Assembly: GCA_039720395.1 (NCBI GenBank)
Contig: CM077833.1
Location: 12,337,133-12,401,132, forward strand
Source of the DNA: Liquidambar formosana
Lineage: Eukaryota; Streptophyta; Magnoliopsida; Saxifragales; Altingiaceae
Reading direction: 5' to 3'
Length of the DNA stretch: 64,000 nucleotides
A program made the translations under genes and the position numbers. The notes under the pieces were generated by a model. It saw nothing but the letters and a program-made list of their open reading frames with translations, searched no databases and was not told the origin of the DNA. This document shows positions 36,001 to 48,500 of the stretch, one piece after another; the stretch's first letter is position 1; every line of letters begins with the position of its first letter.

Positions 36001-39000
36001 CGATCGTTTCAGACAATATCCCATCCGATTCACACAGAGATGTTGATTTCTCGTTCATATCGTCTCGTCTCATTCGAGATCACAGCATTCTAGGCCGAGA
36101 ATGGTAATCCCCCTTATATTCTTGTACCGAAGGGAAATCTCAGATCAGTTGAGGGCGAGACCGTGTTGTCTCGGCGAGATCTCGTCCGAGATTGCCAAGA
36201 CTTTAAACCATGATTTAGAGGAATGTGCCCTAGAATCCACACATGTTACAGTGATGTGAGCAATCCTTTTAGTTTGTGGAGTTGAGCAAAAATCATGGAC
36301 AAGGTTATTGAGCAAGTGGAGTGTAATGAGGTGGCTAGGGCCATTAAAGACATACTCAAGCTCCAGGAACCCATCTTGATCAAACCATCTCTCAAAACAG
36401 GGGTTTGTTTTTTGTGGAATCCTCTGTTATTGCTTCAAAGATTAGTAGATCAAGTTCAATGTTCATTTGGTAAAAAGAAGTCCTATCTTCCATCAAAGGG
36501 TTCCTAGAGTCAATACTCTTGCCCATTCACTTCCCATTTTGAGACGTTGGATTGAGGTTGTTGGCCTTCCCTTTCATCAGTTGGAGATTGTTGATTAAGA
36601 CAATTCATTCACTATCTGTCTGTGAGAGGTTAGGAATGAGACTGAGTTGACTTACTTCAAGTCAATTAGGTTGAAAGGTTTCCATGAGGTACAACGGGGC
36701 ATGATTTTACTTCAAATTTTGACCGTGTGGTGAGAAGAAAACAGGAGGGATTTTCACGTGCTTCATTTTTGAAGAGCTAAATGGTTCTAATGAATCATTT
36801 ATCACATGATTCTTCATATAGGAAGGCTGAAGTGGGCTGCTCCCATATGAACCAGATAGGTTTGGATCGAGAAGAGGTAAAAGGAGCCTATAGCTATGAA
36901 AAGAATATTTAATTGGCATGTAACACTAATGCAGTGGAGCGCATCATTTTGGGCTGGATAGGAATTCTTTAGCCCTATCAATCTACTAAACAAAAAAAAT
37001 TACAAGGCCCAGTTGAAGAGTCAAATAGGTGTTTTCTTGTTGGGCCAAGAATGGGGCAAGGAAGCTAGATTCCTAAAGGGAATTGGGGTTCTGTAGAACA
37101 GAGCTTCATCCGTGATAGATTTTTTCAAGTTGTCACTGCCAAGGATGGAGCACTTAACAATGTGTGATGTGGGAAGGTAACCAAGAAAATTTACCTAATA
37201 TCGACCTCTTGAGGCACTGGTTGTTGGAAATATACCACATCCCACACCGCCCAAACATTGGGTTTGATATAGCTTCATATACCTGTTTGGGCCCTCCAAT
37301 TCATAAGCTTAGGCTTTTAAGTTGGAAACTTCACTTGGTATCAAAGCATGTCGTTCTTGAGCCTATTGAGCCTGTATGTGTTGCCCACGTGATAGGCCTA
37401 TGTTAAGCCTGCACGTGAGGGAGAGTGTTGGAAATATACCACATCCCACATTGCCCAAACATTGGGTTTGATATAGCTTCATATACCTGTTTGTGCCCTC
37501 CAATTATAAGCTTAGGCTTTTAAGTTGGAAACTTCACTTGGTATCAAAGCATGTCGTTCTTGGGCCTATTGAGCCTGTATGTGTTGCCCACGTGATAGGC
37601 CTATGTTAAGCCTGCACGTGAGGGAGAGTGTTGGAAATATACCACATCCCACATTGCCCAAACATTAGGTTTAATATAGCTTCATATACCTGTTTAGGCC
37701 CTCCACTTATAAGCTTAGGCTTGTAAGTTGGAAACTTAACATGGTATCAGAGCATGTCGTTCTTGGGCCTATTGAGCCCATATTTGTTGCCCATGTGATA
37801 GGCCTATGTTAAGCCTGCACGTGAGGAGGAGTGTTGGAAATATACCACATCCCACATCGCCCAAACATTGGGTTTGATATAACTTCATATACCTATTTGG
37901 GCCTTCCACTTATAAACTTAGGCTTTTAAGTTGGAAACTTCACTTGGTATCAAAACATTGCGTTCTTGGGCCTATTGAGCCTGATACCATGTTAAATTTC
38001 CAACTTACAAGCCTAAGCTTATAAGTGGAGGGCCCAAACAGATATATGAAGCTATATCAAACCCAATGTTTGGGCAGTGTGGGATGTGGTATATTTCCAA
38101 CACTCCCCCTCATGTGTAGGCTTAACATAGGCCTGTCACGTGGGCAACAAATACAAACTCAATAGGCCCAAGAACGACATGCTCTGATACCAAGTAAAGT
38201 TTCCAAATTAAAAGCCTAAGCTTATAAGTGGAGGGCCCAAAAAGGTATATGAAGCTATATCAAATCCAATGTTTGGACGGTATGGGATGTGGTATATTTC
38301 CAACACTCCTCCTCACGTGTAGGCTTAATATAGGCCTGTCACGTGGGCAACAAATACAGGCTCAATAGGCCCAAGAACGCAATGCACTGATACCAAGTGA
38401 AGTTTTCAACTTAAAAGCATAAGCTTATAAGTGAAGGGCCCAAACAGGTATATGAAGCTATATCAAATCCAATGTTTGGGCGATGTGGGATGTGGTATAT
38501 TTCCAACACTGGTTTCATAATTTTCAATGGTATTTCATCCTGGAGTTCAATAAAAGCTTGAAGCGGTATTTTATTTCCACTGATATGAGTAACTTAATTT
38601 TTAAATTATTATTTTTTATTTATACAGGTCCAATATCAGTATAATATTTATCACTTACTCGAAAAAAAAAAATAACTAAATAAACAAGAAAACATAATCA
38701 ATGCGTTTAGTATACTAATTGCAAGTAATATTAGAACTATGTATACATATATAGCGAATAAACTGGCCAAGCTTCATTTAAGCCAAGCTGACACCCAATT
38801 TGCTCAAGCTCGCTAAGCAAAATATGCTTAACTTGAGGCTCCAACTTGACTCAAAAGCCATAGAATTGAGCTCAAACTTATCTCCTTGCAAGCTGACTTG
38901 CAGTTGAGCCCAGCTTGATAAACCGATCTGCAGACAAATTGCCAATCCTATCCAAGAGCACGGAAGTCACTCAAATAATAATAAGCAAGAACACATTCTA

Positions 39001-42000
39001 TGGAGAAATACCTCTGGAAGATATCCTCTTCATTGATATCACCAACAGAAGAAAGCCAATTTAGATCACAGACACCATCAAGTCTCATCTCAGATTGAGA
39101 ACCTCCATTTGAAATATCATGTGTAGCCATTTTGGAGGCAGAACCACTTTCTTCAAACTTTCTCTGGCCAAAAAGCCAATTTGGGCTTTTGAGCTGTATT
39201 TCCCTGCAAGAAAATTGTACAAGTTTAGTGATCACTAATAGTATTTGCCTTCCGAAGTTTCTGGGTTCATAGAACTTTATTCTTAACATAGTAAACACTA
39301 GGCAACCCATTTCAGCACAAGCAAGCTTGGTCTGCAAATAAAAGTCTCTGCTGTTATAACAAGTCTGCTAATTAAGCAAGTAACTTTAATTGGTCTATAA
39401 TAAATCTGCAAGCTGGAAGAGATTACAAAGAAAAGGAAGGTTCTTTTATATGTTCTTACATTAAATTCAAAGAAGTTTCTGATAATGGTAACCCTGCGAG
39501 AGATAAAAACTTAAAAAGACCAGGCAAAGAAAAACATATAAGTTTTATAATAAATAAATAAACAACAAAAAACAAAACAAAATGATAGTTGACAAATAGA
39601 CAATTATTTCCATTTATTCAGTAAATTATAAATCCTTCCACACTGCTATGGTAACACTGAGAAAGTGTCAAAATGGGAGACTGCATGATTCCCAAGAAAA
39701 ATAAGCATGGCTGGAAAGAGATGCAACAGCCTGCAAACATATTATGAGAACTAATTCACATAATGGACAACAAGAATAAAGAACGAGGAAAAATTGAAAG
39801 TGATTCTTAAGGTTTTCCAGATAAACCATGGGAGCAGAACGAAGAAAAACACACATCAATGCCACATGAGAAGCACAACAATTTTTTTGGGGGTTGATTT
39901 CATTTTTTCTTTTCTTTTTTGGGTTGGGAGGGAGGAGGGGGGGGGGGGGTGTGGGGCACATGAGAGAGAGAGAGAGAGAGAGAGAGAGTTGAATAATCAG
40001 GAAAGCAAAACATTGGATGCATATTACTGAAGACAAATGCATAGGTCAAGGGGAAAATTACGCTGCATCAGGTGCCACTCCAGAATTTCCAGTACCTCCA
40101 CCTGGTTTTAGATCTGGTTCACAGCAAAGTCTTACATTCTTTAATGTACTGCATGTCCTCTCTATCAGTTTATCAAATGATGTCAACTTCATTCGCAAGA
40201 AGTCTTCTCTGCATGCTGGAATAGGGGCAAGAGAATTTCCTACTCCTCCTCCAGGCTTAGCATCGGCTAGCAAACTGCAAAGTTGAAAAATAAAAGATAT
40301 AAAATGTTAAAATATAACTATATTAATAGAACCTTCATGTTTATCTATTCAGAAAGAGGAACCAAAAAAATTATGAGCCTCAAATCATATATTTCACTTC
40401 ATCATATTGAGACCCTTGCACCGTTTGAGACAACAAATTATATAAACATACATGCATAGACATGCACCACCCCCCTGCCCAGTGCCCCCCGCACCCAAAA
40501 AAAATAAATAAATAAATAATGTAAAATAAATACAATATATGAAGTTATATGGGTGAGAATCTGCATGTAAGTATGTGTGCAATGATTTTGTAATTCATAT
40601 GAAGTGCAGATGGAAATTTTTACCTCTTATCTGGGAAAAGCTCATCTCCAATCCCAGACACGTGAAGATAATAATCAGAATCCAACTCCCAAAGAGCAGG
40701 TTTCCCCTCCTGTGGTTTAAAGTAACCCAAAAATCTGATAAAACCACGAAATGAGGATAGTTTGAGAAGTGGTAAAAGGTGAAATCCTAAAACTAAGACC
40801 TATCCTCACTAATGTCAGAGGAAACAGAAGCATCCTAGATCCTCAAAGAGATATATCCATTACTACTGAGAAGCTAAAGAACGAGGTTTCAAAGTCCCAT
40901 GCCTCATCCACTGTGGAGTAGGGGACAGTTAGAAGCAAAATTGTCGTCTCAGTTACACTTGTGAGCAATATTTACAGAAGCAAATAGAAAATATAGCAGG
41001 GAGGAATAAGTACAGATTTATGGCATCTTGCTTTTCACCATCAGTGTAAGCATTGCTGTAGTATCGCTTTATAGACTTGAGAAACTCTCTAGATTGAGTT
41101 GTTGCCTTCCACTTTCCCTGCCTCTCTGTAAACACCTGATACCCATAATAAAGCAACGGTAGAACAATATTTCAGTAATTTACAAAATCAATCTTTGATA
41201 AACTAATAACAAAATCAAATTAGCAAATTCATTATTCATTTATTCTACAACATAGAAAAGAGACATAATAAACTTATATTACTATAGGAGAAAACGTACA
41301 GTGTTGTGAGCAGCAGAACCACCATATTGTTGGGCAAGAGCATCTCCCATTCTCTGGTACATATCCATTAGACATGCAGCAATGGTACTATTAGGATCCA
41401 CTTTGGGAATGTCTGTCATACCCATTGCATGGAGTTGGCGGCCCAAAGCTGCTAGGCCATAAGCATACTGGGCAACATTTGTACGATCCAAGCAGTCTAT
41501 GCAGTTAGTGCGCAGAACTCCACTTTGAAATTGTGCTGCTGCACCACTATAATTATCATTTCTAATCTGTTGGCTAAAATCAGGATCTCTGTCTCGGCCA
41601 ATCGAAGAACTAAGAGTCTCATTAGTACTTCCAATCCTTACATAATCCGGAGAATTGGCTTTCAGATCTCTAAGAGAAGCATCCCTGCAAGATATAAAAA
41701 TGAGCTATAAGAGAATAAAACAACACATGGTCAGTCAGCTTACATCAAGAATATGATTTGGGGAAATACACTAAACTACCTCGCTCAACCTAAAAAAGAC
41801 AAAAAAAAAAAACCAACAGAAACAAAAACAAACATGAAACAAAAAAAAAAAAATCAAATCATTGTGCTGCCACCCGCATTTGAAAACCTACAAGTAGCCA
41901 AGCCAAGGTAGGTGCCTTGTCTGTGATCCATAATAGACTTTATGCTTTCTAATAAGGAAAGCGTTACACTCGTATGATGAAGATCCCCTCAATTACTAAC

Positions 42001-42542
42001 ATTCCCCAATGTTCATGGCGTTGTTCGGTTGATAAATTGCCATCACATTTTTTTTTTTTTTTTTTTACAAACGAAGAAAAGAAATATTAACAGTGACTAA
42101 CAGTTAGATAAAGAAATGGCTCTTCAGAATGCTATTGCCATTATAGAGTCTGATAACTATTGCAGTCAACCATAATCACTGTCATTCAAAGTCATAATCG
42201 TGGTGCTCTCATACCATTAGTAGCCTAACAACTTTCAAGAGGAGGAAGGGGGGGGGGGGGGGGGTTGCAAATGAAATAAATAAGATATTATTGAAAAATA
42301 AAGGTATATTCCATTAAATATTGTAAAACGTACAAACTGTACTTTCAACCAAGATGGGGAGGTTGTTCTATTAATGTCTTATTGTTTAAAATAACATTGA
42401 TAATAGAAATACCCATCATCTTTCACAGTAAATTAAAGAAATTTAGGAAGGAAAGACAAACCCCTTGCATACGAAGCTATACGAAATAACCTAGCTAGTT
42501 ATAAATAAGCATTGAATAACAACCCAAAAAGGGTGGGGGAGG

Positions 42543-42573
<31 letters not shown>

Positions 42574-45500
42574 GGAGAATTCAAGAAATTCAGCCCTCTT
42601 AAGAGCCTCAAAACACACAGCGTGCAGAAACAAAGAATTTAAAATCACTTCCTTAGAACTTATCTACAAGAATCTTCTATATTGGTCTTCTTGGACATGG
42701 CTGAAGCATCATAGATGACTTCATCCACCCTTCTATAATTATATGTCCCCCCAGGGATAGTTGATGCAAGATAAAAGAAAATGATCACGTTTAGGTATCT
42801 TTTAAATGTCAATGTTCACTATAAGCTCAAATCTAACCCTAATTTTACTAAAATTGCACTCAGTATAATCTGTCTTCCCCCACTTACCTAAACTATATAT
42901 TCTAAAGTTTTTCTCCACATTCTAACCCAGACTTAACCCCTTCTCTAGTTTCATCAACTAAAATAATATTATCAAGAAACAAAATACGCCATGGGACCTC
43001 TTCCTTAATATGCCTCATAAATTCATTTGTAACCAAAACAAAACAATAATGGTTCAATGTCGATCCTTGATGCAATCTTATCGAATAGGAAATTCACTTG
43101 CCTCTTCAATTATTCTCACACCAATTATCACTCCATCAAACATGTACTTAATTACATCAATATATCTAATTAATAAACCCTTTTTTTCCCAAAACTCACC
43201 ATCATCTCCCTAGAAACGATAACATAGAACTTTTTGTTTTAAGCTGATAAATACCATTTTTTTCCTCAATCAGAAATGCATTGTATTAATAAAAAGAAGA
43301 TAAGCACAGCATCCAATCGTCCAACAAAACAAAAGAGAAAAACAGCCTTAGGCCATCAAAAAACTAAAACATCCATCCTCAAAAACCCTGACTGAAAACC
43401 TGTTCAGCCTATGCACAACCAAGAATAACCTCCAACAACACCCCCCCCAAAAAAAAAAAATAAATAAAATAAAATAAACACTCTATCCTACACAACCCAT
43501 CCCCTTCTTTGAACTTGTCATTAAAAATCCACATTCCTTTCCAACCAAAAGACCCACAAAACTGCCATAATTGCATAGCTCCACAAACATTTGAACCTCT
43601 TGGTCCTACCAAGGCCCTGAAAATCAAGCTTGATCATACTAGAAACATGATATGGTCTCATCCAACATAAACCTGCCTAGTCAAAAGACATTGCCAAAGA
43701 CCACTAGAAAACTCGTAGTGCAAAAAGAGATGATCTACCGACTCGCTATTCTTGCGAAACACATACCATTGAGGGGAGAGACAAAACATCATTATTTTCT
43801 TTTGGACCAAATCATTTGTATTTGTTCGTTAATGAGCAGCCACCACAGGCAAACCCATGATCTTAAGGGGGACTTTCGTTTTCCAAATCAGCATGGTAGA
43901 AAGAAAATTAGGGATAGAAGAATGCTCAACAATAGCCTCAAAGTAAGATTTATAAGAGAAAACTACAGAAGAATCACAAGTCCACCTTCTTCTATCAGGG
44001 CTAGAAGGGGTAAGAAAAAAAAAAAGCGTTGAACAGACAGCAAAAGTGAGGCTAGCTCCTTAAAGGCACCTTTTGACTGCAATAATATATACAAACTAAG
44101 GGAAAAACTCAGACAAAGAGCTATCCCCAACCACACATCCTACCAAAAACAAATACGAGCCCTTTTCCAAACATCAGATTTCACATGACTCACAAAACGA
44201 GGAAGCTTTTGAGAAAAGAATTTCCACGGACACCAATAGCTCTCTAGTCAAAATTTTGGAATCCCACCCATTCTCTTGAATATTGTAGTTGCTCTTGATC
44301 AAAAAAATCCCATAGAGAACTTTATTCAATTAAAAATCTCCACAACCATTTATCAATCGAATCCAAATCCCAAAGGATTACTTTACCCAAACCAAGACCA
44401 CCTTTGCTCTTACAACAGGACACCACTTCCCATTCCACCCAATGATCCCTCATTCCTTTTATTTCGGGGGGGGATAATAAGTATCCCTCATTCCTTCACC
44501 ACTCCCTTTCAATTGAAAATCTCTTTACATCCTCTCAATCCTATTAGCCAATTTTTTTGAAACCTTAGAAAGGGAAAGATAGTACATCAGGATGTTAGCT
44601 AGATCAGAATTAACTACATAAGCCTATCTCCCCTAGAGATATCCTCCTCCTTCTGCCCATATAATCTCTTTCCACTTTCTCAATAACCTGATCCAAGAAA
44701 CTGCAAGACCTTAGATTGCCACCTAAGGCATTCCAAGATATTTCATGGACCACTCACTTATAGCACACACCCTAACAAATTTGCAAATCTTTGAATCTTG
44801 CTCAACTCCACATTAGTACCCCCTATAGTAGTAGCACTCATCACCATTCTAACCTTCAGACCCAATACCATCTCAAAACACCTAACTAAAATCACCAAAT
44901 TCACAAAATTTTCATCATCTCCTCCTGAAAACAAAACCGTATCACCCACGGACTGGATATGAGAGATTCTTAACTCTGACCACCTCAAAACTTCTCATTA
45001 ACTTCACCTCCGCAACTTTAGCAATCTTTCTACTCAACACATCCACAACTAAGGTAAACAAAAATGGAGAAAGCAGATCTCTTTTATCCTTGCCTGGGGC
45101 GTTGAACCACTCTCTAGGTTTTCCATTGCCAATAACCGCAAAATTCACAAGGCTGGGGCAGCCTCGCATCATCTCCTCCATCTCACTCCAATACCTTTAC
45201 AATCCAATACAAAGTCTAAGAAGCCCCAATCCACAAGATCATAAGCCTTCTCAAAATCCAACTTAGAAACGATTCCCACTTTTTTACACTTCTTGTACTC
45301 CACCATCTCATTAGACACTAGCATCGCATTGAAAATTTGCCTCACCTTCACAAAAGCTCCTTGCTCTTTGAAAATAGTCTCTTTAAGGACTTTTCTCAAT
45401 CTTGTGGACAGAACCTTAGCCACAATCTTGCAGACTTACATCGACTAGTAACCAAACTAATTCGTCTAAAATCTTTAATGCCTATTGATCCATTTGAAAG

Positions 45501-48500
45501 TATTTTTACTCCTCTCTAAACTAGTCCATCTTAACAAAGTACAAAATAGCTTCCATGGTTTATCTTTGCGATGACCCTGATGCATTTTGGTCTATAAATT
45601 ATGTTGCACATGTGGATTAAACATAAATTGGATGGAAATATGCCTCGGTCACTTTTCAGCACATTATAGTGCAAATTTTATAGGGCCGATCAATTGGTGA
45701 TGGCCTGCAAACCCCCATTCCTCTCTGCATACCCCCAACCAATCGGGGTGCCCAACGCCGATCAATTAGGCTATGGTAGTTGAGATTTTTTTTAACAAGC
45801 GAAATGACGATTTTGCCCCTCCCTTAATATTTTTTAAAAACCTAACTCTCACGGGTTTTCTTCCCATGTTTCCAGTCGAGAAGAGAAGGAGAGGGAGGGA
45901 GAGAGAGAGAGAGAGAGAGAGAAAGAAGGGAGCTCAATGGCGAGGGACAAAGCCATGGAAGCCCAGATCCAAGCACACGTCGCCGAAATCTTGTGATTTC
46001 TACCTTGATCGACACTCGTACACCTTTGGATTTGCGTTTCTCATGACCGTTTGTGAGGTAGGAGCATTTTCATGGTTGTAGATCATTGTACACATGGGTT
46101 GGCTATAAATCATGTGGGTTTACATATTTACAAGTAACAATTGATGTTTTGCATGTGTGGGAGGTTTAATTGTATAAATTTTATGGGTTTGGAAAACCTA
46201 GGGTTTGATTTCTACACCCCATTTTGTTATATACATGTTGTATTTATAACCCTCGTATGATTTCAGGGGGCAAAGGGTTAGTTTTGAAACCTATTGGGCT
46301 ATATTTTTGCTGTAAAAATATCGAGTCACTTTTATACAAGTGTTTTAAAAAACTATACTTACCATTTATCAAAAAAATGGTTGTGGAAATTTGTTATATG
46401 AATTTTGATATAAAACATGGAAATAATTATTGTGTGGTAATCTTGTAGGCTAATGGAGCTAAGACTACTGCGGTCCCAAATTGGGATATCGTGCTGTATT
46501 TTCCTATCCTTAATCCTAGGTTACTTAGTGTAAACCCGAATACAAGATTACTGCAGTCCCAGGTAGGGATGTCGTGTTATGTTTCCTCTTCAGATTATTG
46601 CGGTCTCGGGTTGGGATGTCTTACCGTGTTTCCTCTTACAACACACACGAGGGCCCCATTTATACGGGGAGGATTATTAGTTTAATTACTGTGATATGGC
46701 ACCATAAAATAATAATTAGTTAGTTAATTATGTTAATTCTTAGTTTAATAACTGTGTATTCCATTTCAGTTATATTGTTATAAATCATTTAAATCGGTTT
46801 TAAAACCTTGGTATAATCTTTGAAAAATGTAACCTACTAAGTTTTACTCACATCCCTTTTTAAATATTTTTCGCAGATTCTAAACAAGGTAGCGATGATT
46901 CCCTTGAGGACACAGACGCGTCTAATCAGGGTTAGCATGGGGACATAGCATGCATTGCATGCGGATGTTTGTGTGGACTTTATTTACTTATCTTCTTATG
47001 GTCTGTACAATATTTAATCAGCCTGGATGTATATCATTTTGCATGTATGGACAATAGAATTCTGTGGAATGCCAGCTTATTTAATTTTGATTAGTGTATG
47101 ATTCTAAATTTATTATTTAAATTGCACAGGTTTTAAAGTAGTCGATAACTTCGTATTGTCCTAATTACAAATAGGACCATGCCGGATTTTCTTTAAAATA
47201 ATTCCCCAAATTAAAATTTTACTTCTAAAACCATCCTCAATTTCTAGTTGCAAACACATTTTATTTGGTTCACCTCATGGCCTATTTCAGCATGACAATC
47301 TTCCTTGCGTAAAATGAAATGGATTGTATATTATCTTAATCTCAAATCATTCACTCACTCCAAATGTTTAATTGTATGCCTCCTAAGTTTGATATCATAA
47401 TGGTTGGTGCACTTAAATATCACATTTGTTCTTCTATAAAGGTATTTGCGTACCAGAGTCTTTCCTTCATTCGTTGGGCATTTGAGTATCACCTTAGTCT
47501 CTAGTCTTGTTGCACAAATTAATAAACCAACATCCACAATCAGCATACACAATTGCAACAAATAAATAATAATTACATCCTTTATCAATTTGTCAAATAA
47601 ATAAGAGTTTAATTATACAAAAGCCAGATATTCTTCTCTAATAAAAAAAATTTTATTTTTGATATATTTTTTACAAAATTTCTATTTTAAAAAAAAAAAA
47701 AAAAACACATTTCAAACAAATAGGGAAAGTTAATTATTCTCTATTCCTAATGTAATGTGTGTGTGTGAGTGTGTTTGTCTTGGACGCTTTTAACACACCC
47801 CATCTCAGGACAAGCACAGCCCCACTCCCACTGCCAAATTCTCACTCGCTTTGTGATTCCAAGTTCTAGAATATGAAGTTAAGCATCAACAAAAGGTAAG
47901 CTTATTTTATTCCTTTTACGTACACATGATTATAGTTGTCAGAATCTTACCACACATGATGCAATACATTCTACATGAAAAATACATTTGTGTCTCACAT
48001 CTTAACTGTCTATGGTTCATATATATGATACATTATTCAATACATAAATGCTACTTGCACACTTAGACCATTTATGGTAATTTTTCAAAAATAGAAATTT
48101 CAATTTTTTTCCCCTTCAATAAATAATTCTATACCCGTAATATTTTGAAAGGTACCTATTTAAGAAGAAACAAGGGTATTTAAAGACTTTATTTTGCTTT
48201 CTTTTCGTTCTCTATAAAATATGCTCTGTATAGTGCTCATAATTTGGCCCCATTTATTTATGTCCTCTAATTTATAGAAAGCTCAACAATTTTTCAATTT
48301 CTAAATATTTAGAACCACATTAAAAAATAAAAAAAATAAAAAAATGATTGGACAATATTCTACAGCATGGAAAGGTGCACAGAAAGATGGATCTCAATAT
48401 ATTTGAATAGATAGAAATAACTAAATTATACATCATGACTCTTCAATTAGCCAAGCACTAGAGAGTAGTCAGTATCAAACATAGTGAGAAAAAAATAAAA

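Noticed and set aside
35548..36073. Overlapping open frames in hAT-like element B
   Set aside because: No transposase or other domain, opposite frames equally open; composition-driven.
37222..38508. CRISPR-like or satellite array
   Set aside because: The spaced repeats are LTRs with a tRNA primer site and purine tract between them; the layout is that of a TRIM.
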